64,000 nt of DNA from an uncultured Bacteroidales bacterium (GCA_903837605.1 CAILVF010000045.1:1-64000), one strand, 5' to 3'. Shown: positions 34,770-44,400, counted from the stretch's first letter. The notes: generated by a model from the letters alone, not told the origin. Numbers and translations: made by a program.

Positions 34770-35549
34770 ATGGAACTAGTCAAGCAGGAAGTTAAAGAGA
34801 TGATCGGATGGATCACTCTCAATCACGATGCCAAAAGGAATGCCTTAAGCCGCGCTCTTTTGAATGAGTTGCTTGAGGCCTTGCATGAAATGGAACAGAA
34901 AAAGGTAAGGGTCATAATCCTCAGGGCCAACAAAGGAGCCAAGGTATGGTCTGCGGGCTTTAACATCGACGAATTGCCGCGTGACGGCAGCGATCCCCTT
35001 GCCTATGACAACCCCCTGCAAAAGGTGATTCGGTCCATCATGAGGATCCCCATACCCGTGATAGCAATGGCCGAAGGAAGCATATGGGGAGGAGCATGCA
35101 ATGTTGCGATTATATGCGACATCGTTATCGGGACCAAAGACACCTGCCTTGCGATAACTCCTGCGAAGATCGGGGTGCCATACAACACTTCCGGGATCCT
35201 GCAGTTCCTTGATATCATGGGATCCCATATCGCGAAAGAGATGTTCTTCACGGCAGACCCGATATCGGCGGAAAAGGCGCACAGCCTGGGGATCATCAAT
35301 CATATCGTCGAACCGGAAGAACTTGAAAATTTCACCATCAAGATTGCCAACCGTATCATTGCCAATTCCCCTCTTAGCATCCAGGTCATTAAAGAGCAGC
35401 TGAATATTTTGGGAAATTCCTTACCCATATCACCTTCAGTGTTTGAACATATCGACATGCTGAGAGGGAAAGCCGGGACCAGTGCCGATTATATCGAAGG
35501 TATAAGGTCTTTTTATGAAAAGAGGAAACCGGTGTTTATAGGTCAGTGA
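34770..35549 (+). CDS. scpB: Methylmalonyl-CoA decarboxylase-like crotonase
   Basis: A 259-residue crotonase-fold protein that matches E. coli ScpB in pattern: KRNALSRALLNEL, VWSAGFNIDELPRDG, AMAEGSIWGGACNVAI and AITPAKIGVPYNTSG. ScpB removes CO2 from methylmalonyl-CoA to give propionyl-CoA, which fits a succinate-to-propionate pathway. No mutase genes are seen in the window. Specificity is inferred from sequence pattern. Confidence 0.85.
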   Translation: MELVKQEVKEMIGWITLNHDAKRNALSRALLNELLEALHEMEQKKVRVIILRANKGAKVWSAGFNIDELPRDGSDPLAYDNPLQKVIRSIMRIPIPVIAMAEGSIWGGACNVAIICDIVIGTKDTCLAITPAKIGVPYNTSGILQFLDIMGSHIAKEMFFTADPISAEKAHSLGIINHIVEPEELENFTIKIANRIIANSPLSIQVIKEQLNILGNSLPISPSVFEHIDMLRGKAGTSADYIEGIRSFYEKRKPVFIGQ

Positions 35550-35628
35550 CAGATCATTTTAAGGATTTTACCGATAAGGGTTTTGTTCGGTTGTATTATG
35601 ACATAATTTTACCCGAAATCTGTAAAAC

Positions 35629-37062
35629 ATGAAAAAACCCTTACTGTTATTGGTCTGCATATTTGCAGCAAGTTCTTTTGTGAATGCAACAAAACTGCTT
35701 GTTCCTTCACAATATACAAGCATACAGGCAGCGATTGACGCGGCATCAGTTCATGACACGGTTCTGGTTTCGCCGGGGACCTATTTTGAAAACCTCAATT
35801 TCAGGGCAAAAGGCATAGTACTGGCCAGCACATTCATTCTGACGCAGGATACTGCAACTATTGACGCTACAGTGATCAACGGGAGCCAGCCCGCAATACC
35901 TGATTCTGCAAGTTGTGTTATCATTGCAAGCAAAGTTCCGTCAACCATAGCTGATACGAGTGCATGCATAATCGGGTTTAAAATAACGGGAGGTACGGGC
36001 ACAAAATGGAATGATGAGCACAGCCCCGGGAACATCTACAGGGAAGGAGGCGGAATTTTGGTTCAATATCTTTCACCCAGGATACTCCATAATCATATAA
36101 CACATAATCAGGCTGTGAATATGAGCGGAGGCATGGCCAGTGCCGGAGGGGGTGCCATACGATGCGGTGACAGCAATCCATTGATACAGAACAATGTCAT
36201 CGACAACAACCAGGGCCGTTACGGAGCCGGTATTGTATTCAATTATTGCGGATGCACGGTGAGGAACAACCTGATAGCCCATAATTCGGGCGGGCAGGAT
36301 TTCGGCGGAAGCGGTGTTTGGCTTCTCGGAGAGAGTTCCCAGGGTTCACCCCGCAACGTTTTAAACAACACTATCATCTTCAACTATGCGACAGGCCCGG
36401 GAGGCGGCATCTGGGCGCTGAACACCAGTGCCAGCATCATCAACAATATCCTCTGGGGCAATACGGCTATGAGCGGCAAGCAGATATACTCAGGGGCAAG
36501 CACACTTGCAGTAACATATAATGACGTTCAGGACGGGTTTACCGGGGCCGGTAACATCAAAGAGAATCCCGAATTCGATGTCATCAATTATTTTCTTTCG
36601 GGCATCTCCCCATGTATCGACAAAGGAGATTCTTCTGCCGTTTTCAACGACAACCCTGATCCCCTCGACCCGACATCGGCAAAGTTCCCTTCCAAAGGGA
36701 GTCTGCGTAATGACATGGGGGCTTACGGAGGGCCTAAAGCCAGCCTGCTTTCATCCCTGAGCACCTTATGGACCAGTGCAGGCCCTGCAACGAACCAGGG
36801 GCCATTGCCTGAAATCCTCATCATGCCTAACCCGGTGAGGGATGCAGCCGACATTGTAATGCATAACCTGGACGAAAATGCCTTAAGCACTGAATTATTC
36901 GATATTAACGGGCATACTGTAAGACAAATGTCCCCGGAACCATTTTCCCCTGACGAATACCGGATCAGGTTTCTCAGGGGGAATCTTTCGTCGGGAAATT
37001 ATCTGCTTGTCCTGACTTCCGCTAACCGTGTGCTGGCAAGGAAATCTCTCACAATCAACTAA
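35629..37062 (+). CDS. T9SS-secreted right-handed beta-helix protein
   Basis: The 477-residue protein has a signal peptide (MKKPLLLLVCIFAASSFVNA) and a right-handed beta-helix built from repeated turns (for example IQNNVIDNNQGRYGAGI, VRNNLIAHNSGG, LNNTIIFNYATGPGGGI). The C-terminal 80 residues (MPNPVRDAADIVMHNL... SGNYLLVLTSANR...KSLTIN) are a type A sorting domain of the type IX secretion system. The substrate is unknown, perhaps a polysaccharide. It converges with the flippase gene; their ends overlap by 8 bases. Confidence 0.85.
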   Translation: MKKPLLLLVCIFAASSFVNATKLLVPSQYTSIQAAIDAASVHDTVLVSPGTYFENLNFRAKGIVLASTFILTQDTATIDATVINGSQPAIPDSASCVIIASKVPSTIADTSACIIGFKITGGTGTKWNDEHSPGNIYREGGGILVQYLSPRILHNHITHNQAVNMSGGMASAGGGAIRCGDSNPLIQNNVIDNNQGRYGAGIVFNYCGCTVRNNLIAHNSGGQDFGGSGVWLLGESSQGSPRNVLNNTIIFNYATGPGGGIWALNTSASIINNILWGNTAMSGKQIYSGASTLAVTYNDVQDGFTGAGNIKENPEFDVINYFLSGISPCIDKGDSSAVFNDNPDPLDPTSAKFPSKGSLRNDMGAYGGPKASLLSSLSTLWTSAGPATNQGPLPEILIMPNPVRDAADIVMHNLDENALSTELFDINGHTVRQMSPEPFSPDEYRIRFLRGNLSSGNYLLVLTSANRVLARKSLTIN

Positions 37063-38362
37063 GGTCGGCAGCCTCAGCTTTCCAGGTAATGTTCCTGATC
37101 TCACTGAGAAGCAATTTTATCTCGGCCGGCGTTAAAAGAAAGTCCCTGGGTTTCAGATGGCTCATCCTTGAAAAAACAATAAACTGATATATTGTTGATA
37201 CGATGTACGAGATGGATGCAGTAACGGAGGCACCGATTATACCGTATTTGGGCACAAGAAGCAAGCCCAGTCCCAGGGTAAAGACCAAACCGATTGCAGA
37301 ACTGATCGTATTATGGTAAGGTTTATTGATACCTGAGAAGAAGTGGCTCAGTATCATGCCGAAACTAAGGGCTATAATACCAATTCCCAGGCAGGCAATT
37401 ACCGTTCTTATCATCCCGAATTCAGGCCCGAATATCATCCTGAAAACAATCTCGGGCAGGGCAACAAGGCAAAGTACTGCAGCCGAGGTTACCACGATGG
37501 TTATTTTCGAAAGGGTAAGCGTAAGTTTAACGCTGTAGTCAAAATCCATGGCGTTGGATATCCGCGTGAACTGGACCATTGCAAGGCTGCGGCTGATTAT
37601 CCAGAGGCCTTCCGAAATACTGAACCCAAGTCCCATGACCCCGAGAGCTGCCCTGCCGAACCAGAAATCAACCATATAATACCCGATACGGTAATTCATC
37701 AGCTGGAAAATGTTGGCAAACTGGGAATATGTGCCAAACCGGAACATGGCCCGGAATATCGGCTTCAGCCCGTTTAAAGGTTCGATTTTCAGGAATTTCA
37801 AAAGAGGGAAAAAACTGAATAAAAATGAGATCAGGTATGAGATCAGGATAGCCCAGTAATAGGCCATTACCGTCCTCACATGGAACAGGAATACGGCGGC
37901 AACCAGGCAGATGATCAGGACGATGATCTGGAGTATGGTTAAGATATTATAAGCTTCAACCTTTTCTTTACCCAGCAGCAGCATATAGTTAGCCGAAGTA
38001 AATGACATCACGAATGCAAGGGCCAGCACTTCGAAGAAATATCCATGGGGGATCACTTCAAGGTGCCTCGAAAGGGTACCTGTATAATAGAATAATAAGG
38101 TACTGATTATTGTAATTCCGAAGGTCCAGGCGTAGCTGGAAACGAACAGCTTAAAAAAGCCTGCCCTGGGAGTCATATAAATCAGGGCACCTCCTCCGAT
38201 AAAATTGTTAAACAGCTGGATATAGGTAACCGAGAGAGTGATCAGGAAAATGGTGCCGACATTTGCAGCTCCCAGGAAGCGTGCATTAAGGACACTGATC
38301 AGAAGCGTCAGGAATGCACTGATTACACGGGTCCCAATAGTACCAATGATCTTTCTGAACAT
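37055..38362 (-). CDS. Oligosaccharide flippase (Wzx-type)
   Basis: A 435-residue multi-span membrane protein (12-14 spans) of the MATE/Wzx superfamily, with an N-terminal FRKIIGTIGTRVISAFLTLL, GGGALIYMTPRAGFF, and later helices including GVMGLGFSISEGL. It would flip lipid-linked glycans across the inner membrane. It is at the distal end of a minus-strand run with GT4 and the formyltransferase fusion (8-base gap), so a glycan pathway is likely. Confidence 0.85.
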   Translation of the reverse strand: MFRKIIGTIGTRVISAFLTLLISVLNARFLGAANVGTIFLITLSVTYIQLFNNFIGGGALIYMTPRAGFFKLFVSSYAWTFGITIISTLLFYYTGTLSRHLEVIPHGYFFEVLALAFVMSFTSANYMLLLGKEKVEAYNILTILQIIVLIICLVAAVFLFHVRTVMAYYWAILISYLISFLFSFFPLLKFLKIEPLNGLKPIFRAMFRFGTYSQFANIFQLMNYRIGYYMVDFWFGRAALGVMGLGFSISEGLWIISRSLAMVQFTRISNAMDFDYSVKLTLTLSKITIVVTSAAVLCLVALPEIVFRMIFGPEFGMIRTVIACLGIGIIALSFGMILSHFFSGINKPYHNTISSAIGLVFTLGLGLLLVPKYGIIGASVTASISYIVSTIYQFIVFSRMSHLKPRDFLLTPAEIKLLLSEIRNITWKAEAADLS

Positions 38363-38370
38363 CCGGGATG

Positions 38371-40041
38371 CTAGTGTTTCCTGAATTTATGCCGGGTCTG
38401 GCGGCCAAAGTGAGAAAAATTGAATTTGGTGCGTTTGGCATCGATCAGGGTATAACGGCCAAGCCCTGAAACTGTATGGAATCCCTGAGAATACCTGCAA
38501 TCCTTTATGGGCCCGATAAATTTAATCACCTCTTCCTCGAATTCTGTTTCGGAGAGCTTGATAACCCTGTTGATGGCCACCCTTCTCCCATATGTTTCAG
38601 AGCAATCCTGCGACGGCCTGTAAAGCTCTCCTTCATTGATAAAAGGCAGTCCTGCCGGCCTTGCGGACCTTACATCCATTTTGACGGGGTTCAAGGGATG
38701 AGGCTTATATACCCCGTTAAGCTCATCCGCAAAATAGATATAAAGATGAGTATTTGAATACTTCCTCAGGGTAAAGAAAAGCCACCATTTGTCGTTATGA
38801 TTTATCAATGTAGGATCAACCGCATCGATATGATCAAGAAGAACATGGTCTTCAACAAAAATACCCTCGGAGTAATTCCGTTTGTACAATCCTATATAAC
38901 CGTAACGGTAGGATTCAGGGAGGCAATAAATACTTTCGCCGTAAACAAAAATAAAGGGGTAAGAAAGGTGTTCTTTGGTCTCGATGGATTTCAGCGGCAC
39001 TGAAAAGGTCTTAGACAACGGGTCAAACACGGCTTCTGAGATATTGGCTTTGTTTTCGGAATAAGAGTAATCTTCCATCAGGATGTGAACCTTATTCTCT
39101 TCGATAAACCCGCCGGGATCAGCGAAATAATTACCTGAACTCCTCTCCCTCATCCACAATACATCTTCACAAACCAGAGGATTTGGGGAGAATGCGATCT
39201 CCTGAACCGAGCGGTTAACGATACCGATGTTCCAGCGTTCAGCCCTGAACAGGTCATTCCAGTAGAAATTCATCCTGTTTTTAAGGAGCTTGAGAAGGAA
39301 AACCATCATTTTCGCATTGCCCGGGACTTTATAAACTGGGGCAGTCGTATCCGAAGGAGGACCGGGATTAAACCCGGAAGTCATGATCTGGTTCGCCATA
39401 TCGGCCGGCCAGGCAGAAGAAGTCAGCAACAATACATCCAGGTTGGTCCGGTAGGAATGAAACAGGGTTTTCATCCACGCCTTCTTTAAAACCACGCCGG
39501 CATCGAGTTTCCCGGTCAGCTGCTGCATGATTGCCCCGCTAACAGGGTCATTCTTATATACAGGCCAGAAACCCGGGGGGCCCCCGCGGTATTTCATTTC
39601 ATCGTCATGATGAAAGGACCATACCCCGTATTTAGCCGCATGCAGTATTTCGCCGCGGATAATATTAAATCCGAAACGGAGGATAAAGTCAAGATCGGCC
39701 GACTTTATTGCCGAAAGATCGGTATCGCTGAAAAATTCAGAGGAATTGTCTTCGTTAACAGTGCAGATGATCCGCGAAACATTGAGGAGTTCAGACTCCA
39801 TGTCGACCGGGACTTTTTGTTCAGCCTTGAATAACAGCCTGTGACTGGCCCTCCAGAGCAGTGAGTACTTCTGCGTTTTTGAAATGGGCGTAGATCCGGG
39901 ATTTGGATTAGCCACCCGGGCATCTATAATAAGCAGAGCTGGCTTATGGCCATTTTCAACAAGCAGCCTGACAGCCTCAGCCTGCCATTTCTGAAACGAT
40001 GTGCCGGAGCACATAACACCGAATTTTAATCCTTCTGACAT
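38371..40041 (-). CDS. Formyltransferase-beta-propeller fusion (GINT/FMT-like)
   Basis: The 556-residue protein has a formyltransferase-fold domain (1-250). The loop GVWSFHHDDEMKYRGGPPG (139-157) and LDAGVVL (179-185) hold the conserved His and Asp, but the usual catalytic Asn before the loop is replaced. A C-terminal five-bladed propeller of GH43-like sequence (about 290-540) includes VDPTLINHNDKWWLFFT. Such fusions are known near glycan genes and may acylate an amino sugar. It overlaps the GT4 gene by 16 bases. Confidence 0.75.
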   Translation of the reverse strand: MSEGLKFGVMCSGTSFQKWQAEAVRLLVENGHKPALLIIDARVANPNPGSTPISKTQKYSLLWRASHRLLFKAEQKVPVDMESELLNVSRIICTVNEDNSSEFFSDTDLSAIKSADLDFILRFGFNIIRGEILHAAKYGVWSFHHDDEMKYRGGPPGFWPVYKNDPVSGAIMQQLTGKLDAGVVLKKAWMKTLFHSYRTNLDVLLLTSSAWPADMANQIMTSGFNPGPPSDTTAPVYKVPGNAKMMVFLLKLLKNRMNFYWNDLFRAERWNIGIVNRSVQEIAFSPNPLVCEDVLWMRERSSGNYFADPGGFIEENKVHILMEDYSYSENKANISEAVFDPLSKTFSVPLKSIETKEHLSYPFIFVYGESIYCLPESYRYGYIGLYKRNYSEGIFVEDHVLLDHIDAVDPTLINHNDKWWLFFTLRKYSNTHLYIYFADELNGVYKPHPLNPVKMDVRSARPAGLPFINEGELYRPSQDCSETYGRRVAINRVIKLSETEFEEEVIKFIGPIKDCRYSQGFHTVSGLGRYTLIDAKRTKFNFSHFGRQTRHKFRKH

Positions 40042-41207
40042 GCACAGATTATTTCGTAGTAAACAGATGAAAGACTTTCTGAAATTCTTTCGTCAGAGAA
40101 CGCCTCGGAAACTGATTCATGCAGTTTGCCAATTTCAAAGGTAGGATAATAATCCAGCATTTGTTCCACCGCTTCAACAATTTGATCAACATCGGATTGT
40201 TGAATAAGTATCCCGTTATTTTTATTGATGACCGATGGTGCAATCCCCGTCCTTGTTGAAACAACCGGAAGTCCGCAAGCCAGGGCCTCGATCACTACAG
40301 TGCCGAATGTTTCATAGCGGCTGGTCTGGACCAGGAAGGAAGATGACTGGTAGATCCTGATCAGTTCAGCATCCTCTTTAAGGCCGGTAAATTCTGTTTG
40401 CGGATGTCTTAATCCCAGTTTATGCGCATGGCCGGTCATGGCAAGCCTGTCGGGCCCGTCACCAACGAGCAGCACATTGAAATCCTTCCTGCGTGAGTAA
40501 AGCTCAGCCATTGCATCAAGGAATGCTGTTATATTCTTGGATTTATCTTCAAAACAGGACACATGGAGAATGACCGCTTTCGCAGCCTGAGGTTTAGCTG
40601 CCGGAGGGATATACAAGGAAGTATCCACGACATTGGGAACCACGAAGGTTTTAGGGTGCTCCAGTCCGGAAGCTTTCATTGCTTCCGCAAGGGAATCGCT
40701 CACTGCGATAAGCCCGCCGGACTTTTTGAGAAGTACCCGGGTCAACCATTTTCTGAACATCCCCTTGTATGTTCCGTTCTCAGGAAAATATCTTGACCAG
40801 TGTTCGGAGACCACATAGGGTTTGCGTTGTTTCCCTGCCATATACCATGTAAAGAGGATTTCACGGGTGAAAATATGCCCGTGAACTATATCCACCACTA
40901 ACGGCATGAAACTCATATAACCCAGGTGATGGGACCTCACATATCGGAAGACATTGATCAGTTTTGACACTATGGGAATGCCCCGGGATGTTTTATAATA
41001 CACCCTGCAGACCCGCACTGAATTTTCTTCGGTATGTACGACTTCAAAATTATTGCTGCAGGCAGGATCCGGGCATACCGAAATAACCATGACCGAATGC
41101 CTTTTTGCCAGGGCCTCTGCCTGCCTTTTGATGAACAGGCCGGGCATAGGGTCAAGGCGGCCTGGATACCAACGGGGTATGAATAATATTTTCAATGGTT
41201 TGTTCAC
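40026..41207 (-). CDS. GT4 family glycosyltransferase
   Basis: A 393-residue GT-B enzyme. The N-terminal part holds the acceptor domain (PRWYPGRLDPMPGLFIKRQ), and the C-terminal part the nucleotide-sugar site with RYETFGTVVIEALACGLPV (the E-x7-E pattern). It uses a nucleotide sugar to extend a glycan; its acceptor is unknown. It overlaps the formyltransferase fusion and is followed upstream by the nadR-like gene (27-base gap). Confidence 0.9.
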   Translation of the reverse strand: MNKPLKILFIPRWYPGRLDPMPGLFIKRQAEALAKRHSVMVISVCPDPACSNNFEVVHTEENSVRVCRVYYKTSRGIPIVSKLINVFRYVRSHHLGYMSFMPLVVDIVHGHIFTREILFTWYMAGKQRKPYVVSEHWSRYFPENGTYKGMFRKWLTRVLLKKSGGLIAVSDSLAEAMKASGLEHPKTFVVPNVVDTSLYIPPAAKPQAAKAVILHVSCFEDKSKNITAFLDAMAELYSRRKDFNVLLVGDGPDRLAMTGHAHKLGLRHPQTEFTGLKEDAELIRIYQSSSFLVQTSRYETFGTVVIEALACGLPVVSTRTGIAPSVINKNNGILIQQSDVDQIVEAVEQMLDYYPTFEIGKLHESVSEAFSDERISESLSSVYYEIICACQKD

Positions 41208-41234
41208 TTGCCCTGAATTTGAACCCGGAGAATG

Positions 41235-41825
41235 CTAGCTGGTTTTAAAATGTTCATTGATAATACCGATCGCGTTACTAAGGCGGTCCCGGCCATAGCC
41301 CCTGACTATAAAAAACGGGAAGCCCCTTGATGTTAATTCATTGCAATATAACTCAAAAAGTTCTTTCCTCCTGCCGGGATGTTCCCTCAGAGGGTCAAAT
41401 TCCCAGGGCAGGTCGATGTCACATAAGAGGTAAAGATCGTAAACATGCGTTTCAACCTGCTCTGAGATCCACGGGTGGCACCTTCCGTATTTAACGTTGC
41501 TCCATATCCTGGTTACAATGAATTCAGTATCACAGAAAATAAATCCTGTTGCTTTCGAAAGGGCCTTTGATTCCCGTTCAAGCTGCCCCCTGGCAATGGC
41601 AAGTATATCCTCTTCATTGTATGCCGGGCCATTCAGCTCAAGATATTCCCGGGCATATTCGGGTACCCATACCGTTCCGTACTGAACGGCAAGCTGCCCG
41701 GCAAGTATTGATTTGCCTGTTGATTCAGGGCCTGTGATTGCTATTTTCCTGAGTTTGCGGGTCAAATCAGTAAGTTTGTGTGCCCTTGACTTTATATTTC
41801 CATTCCATCCAGCCGAGAGATGCAA
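41235..41825 (-). CDS. Ribosylnicotinamide kinase-like P-loop protein (NadR C-terminal type)
   Basis: A 196-residue protein with Walker A GPESTGKS and a lid-type region ICDIDLPWEFDPLREHPGRR in the style of the ribosylnicotinamide kinase half of NadR. The adenylyltransferase half is missing. It would phosphorylate nicotinamide riboside, and it overlaps pnuC, the transporter for that substrate, by 59 bases if the longest start is used; the true start is probably nearer IAITGPESTGK. The pair is a salvage unit for NAD. Confidence 0.85.
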   Translation of the reverse strand: MHLSAGWNGNIKSRAHKLTDLTRKLRKIAITGPESTGKSILAGQLAVQYGTVWVPEYAREYLELNGPAYNEEDILAIARGQLERESKALSKATGFIFCDTEFIVTRIWSNVKYGRCHPWISEQVETHVYDLYLLCDIDLPWEFDPLREHPGRRKELFELYCNELTSRGFPFFIVRGYGRDRLSNAIGIINEHFKTS

Positions 41826-42375
41826 TAATGGTGAACACGAAGTACTGGAAGCCGATAAAATACCATTTGAGTATAATGCAAAGCACTATCATGATCACAT
41901 CGCCGATGATCCAGAGGATCCAGTGCTGTATCTTTTTCCTGGCCATGAGCCACATGGCCACTGCATACATTGCCGATGTGAATGCATCGGAGATCACGTA
42001 TTTATTATCGGGCATCTTTCCGAGCAGGTACCACAAGCCCAGGAACATTATGATGATCAGGGCCGAGTAAAAGAACATTTCTTTGAGGCTGCAGGATGTG
42101 ATCACGAGCGGGCCGCCGTCGCCGGGCTTCCTGATCCAGTTGTACCAGCCGTAGATCTGCATTATAAAGTAGAATACATTAATGCCTGCATTTGCAAAGA
42201 GCCTGCCGTTAAAATAAATCCAGGCCGACAACAGCACATTAACCGCTCCAATTGGAAAAGCCCAAACGTTTTCCTTTTTGACCAGCCACACACTGACGAG
42301 CCCGAACAGCACTGCTGTTAATTCGATAAGGGAAGTCTGGAAAAGTCCGAAATTGATTAAAAAATCATGATTCAC
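41767..42375 (-). CDS. pnuC: Nicotinamide riboside/mononucleotide transporter PnuC
   Basis: A multi-span (about 7) PnuC transporter with the substrate motif YGWYNW. I choose GTG 42375 (202 residues) because a TAnnTTTG promoter (42380-42387) lies only 4 bases before it and because PnuC is about 200-230 long; the frame can be extended to an ATG at 42471, which would overlap the divergent antiporter gene by 18 bases. It pairs with the downstream kinase for NAD salvage. Confidence 0.85.
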   Translation of the reverse strand: MNHDFLINFGLFQTSLIELTAVLFGLVSVWLVKKENVWAFPIGAVNVLLSAWIYFNGRLFANAGINVFYFIMQIYGWYNWIRKPGDGGPLVITSCSLKEMFFYSALIIIMFLGLWYLLGKMPDNKYVISDAFTSAMYAVAMWLMARKKIQHWILWIIGDVIMIVLCIILKWYFIGFQYFVFTIIASLGWMEWKYKVKGTQTY

Positions 42376-42379
42376 CGCG

Positions 42380-42387
42380 CAAAGGTA
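42380..42387 (-). promoter_or_regulatory. TAnnTTTG -7 promoter motif for pnuC
   Basis: TACCTTTG on the minus strand, 4 bases before the GTG, implying a leaderless or nearly leaderless message. Confidence 0.5.
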
Positions 42388-42420
42388 AATTAATACAGCG
42401 GTTTGCAAATCAGAAAAGAC

Positions 42421-42428
42421 TAATTTTG
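42421..42428 (+). promoter_or_regulatory. TAnnTTTG -7 promoter motif for the antiporter
   Basis: TAATTTTG on the plus strand, 25 bases before the antiporter ATG and 33 bases from the divergent pnuC motif. Confidence 0.5.
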
Positions 42429-42453
42429 CAGTCAGTAAGGATGATGTTAGAGT

Positions 42454-43689
42454 ATGTTCCATGTTTTCCACACCCAGCTGCCGTTTATAGTCAACCTGCT
42501 GATTCTTTTACTAGCGGCTAAGATTCTGGGTGAAGTTGCCGAACGCCTTGGCCAGCCTGCAATGATAGGCGAAGTACTTGCCGGTGTCATCCTGGGACCT
42601 TCCCTTTTCAATATCATTCCCGTTGTAGGCGACATCAAACCAATTGCCGACCTGGGTGTCTTCCTTCTGATCTTCATGGCCGGGATGGAAATTGAGGCTG
42701 AAGAGATCAGGAATTCCATCCGGGGAAGAAACTTCTGGATCGCCCTGCTGGGGTTCCTGATCCCGCTGGGAAGCGGGCTGCTCATCGGGCATCTCTTTCA
42801 TTTCAGTAATATTTTTACAATATTCCTCGGTCTCTGTATAGCCATAACCGCGCTTCCCGTAAGTATCCGCATCCTGATCGACCTCGGCAAGCTGCAGACC
42901 GATGTCGGCCGGAGAATAATCTCGGCAGCAATTTTTAACGATATCGTCTCCCTGATGGTACTCGGTGTCATCCTCGATTACAACGGCACTTCGGGTAACC
43001 TCAGGGACGTAACCTTCTCGATACTTTTCACAAGCGGCAAGGTGGTATTTTTCATGTTCTTCCTCGTTGCCGCATACAGGCTTATTGGCTTTTCAAAGAA
43101 AAGGGTAAGTACCCTCAATCCCAAGATGGAGAGCTTCCTCCGTTACCTCAAAGGGAAGGAGTCGATGTTTGCCCTGGTCATACTGTTCGTCCTGATCTTC
43201 GCAAGCATTGCCGATCTGCTTGGGCTTCATTTTATTGTCGGGGCGTTTTTCGGGGCTATGCTTTTCCCCAGGGATTTATTCCAGAAATCGGAGTTTGAAC
43301 AGGTAAAGCATTCGACAGCCAGCTTTACCATGGGTTTTCTTGCCCCAATCTTTTTTGCCATTATGGGAGTCCAGTTTGATGCAAGCGCCCTGACCAACGG
43401 TTTGCTGCTCACAGTCGTTTTGATAGCATCTTTCCTGAGCAAGATCCTCGGGGGTTATTTCGGATCCAAACTTGCCGGGTTTGACAATCTTAAGTCAATA
43501 ACCATCGGCCTGGGGCTGAATGCCCGTGGCATCATGGAACTGGTCATCGCCAACATAGCCCTACAGAAAGGCTTCATCGATGTTCCTATCTTTTCAATAC
43601 TGGTGGTGATGGCCCTGCTTACAACCCTGATCACACCATTCCTGTTGAAGGATGCTTTTCTTCGCATAGAGAAAACCGCCGTCCCTTAA
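42454..43689 (+). CDS. CPA2-type cation:proton antiporter
   Basis: A 411-residue antiporter of the monovalent cation:proton antiporter-2 family with about 12 spans. Motifs are GQPAMIGEVLAGVILGPSLF near the first helices, a cation/proton-site region around FIVGAFFGAMLFPR, and LGLNARGIMELVIA. No C-terminal TrkA-N domain is present, so it is a bare transport unit. It exports Na+ or K+ against protons. Confidence 0.92.
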   Translation: MFHVFHTQLPFIVNLLILLLAAKILGEVAERLGQPAMIGEVLAGVILGPSLFNIIPVVGDIKPIADLGVFLLIFMAGMEIEAEEIRNSIRGRNFWIALLGFLIPLGSGLLIGHLFHFSNIFTIFLGLCIAITALPVSIRILIDLGKLQTDVGRRIISAAIFNDIVSLMVLGVILDYNGTSGNLRDVTFSILFTSGKVVFFMFFLVAAYRLIGFSKKRVSTLNPKMESFLRYLKGKESMFALVILFVLIFASIADLLGLHFIVGAFFGAMLFPRDLFQKSEFEQVKHSTASFTMGFLAPIFFAIMGVQFDASALTNGLLLTVVLIASFLSKILGGYFGSKLAGFDNLKSITIGLGLNARGIMELVIANIALQKGFIDVPIFSILVVMALLTTLITPFLLKDAFLRIEKTAVP

Positions 43690-43709
43690 ACCGAAAATAA
43701 AAAAACGAC

Positions 43710-43717
43710 TACCTTTG
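43710..43717 (+). promoter_or_regulatory. TAnnTTTG -7 promoter motif for the DedA gene
   Basis: TACCTTTG followed by C, 28 bases before the ATG. Confidence 0.5.
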
Positions 43718-43745
43718 CCCTTTCTTAATTAATAATTCTAAGCCT

Positions 43746-44393
43746 ATGGAACTGATCAGGCAATTAATTGATTTCGTGCTGCATATCGACAAGCATTTGC
43801 TTGAGATTGTAAGCAATTACCAAACCTGGGCTTACCTGATCCTTTTCCTTATCATTTTCATGGAGACAGGACTGGTTGTCACTCCTTTCCTGCCGGGCGA
43901 CTCCCTGCTTTTTGCCGCAGGCACCATTGCTGCCATGCCGGGTGAGCCCCTGCAGATGCTGCCGCTGATAATCCTGCTCATTTGCGCTGCATTCGGGGGC
44001 GACAACACCAACTATTTCATAGGAAGGTTCCTCGGCCAAAAAGTGTATGAGAAGAATTACCGCCTTATCCGCAGGGAATATCTTGATAAAACGCATGCCT
44101 TTTATGAAAAACACGGCGGGAAAACCCTTATAATAGCCCGGTTCATGCCCATCATCAGGACCTTTGCCCCGTTTGTGGCGGGCGTGGGCAGAATGACTTA
44201 CATCAGGTTTATAAGTTTCAGTATTTTCGGGAATGTGCTGTGGGTTGTACTGTTCAGCCTGGCAGGTTATTTTTTCGGCAACATCCCGTTCATTAAAGAC
44301 AACTTCACAGTTGCTATTTTAGCAATCATTTTCATTTCGCTGCTTCCCATGATCGTGGCTTTTCTTCAAAAAATCTTCAGGAAGAAAGCCTGA
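43746..44393 (+). CDS. DedA family membrane protein
   Basis: A 215-residue DedA/SNARE-associated-type protein with several spans and the family motifs FLPGDSLLFAAG and ARFMPIIRTFAPFVAGVG. Members move or flip undecaprenyl-phosphate or other lipids and support membrane potential. It converges with the transketolase gene (8-base gap). Confidence 0.92.
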   Translation: MELIRQLIDFVLHIDKHLLEIVSNYQTWAYLILFLIIFMETGLVVTPFLPGDSLLFAAGTIAAMPGEPLQMLPLIILLICAAFGGDNTNYFIGRFLGQKVYEKNYRLIRREYLDKTHAFYEKHGGKTLIIARFMPIIRTFAPFVAGVGRMTYIRFISFSIFGNVLWVVLFSLAGYFFGNIPFIKDNFTVAILAIIFISLLPMIVAFLQKIFRKKA

Positions 44394-44400
44394 TAACAGA

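Noticed and set aside
36000-36600. Possible repeat array in the beta-helix gene
   Set aside because: The repeats are protein-level beta-helix turns, not DNA repeats; no CRISPR-like direct repeats.
41767-42471. Longer pnuC start at 42471
   Set aside because: It would overlap the divergent antiporter start and its promoter; a GTG at 42375 downstream of a -7 motif fits better.
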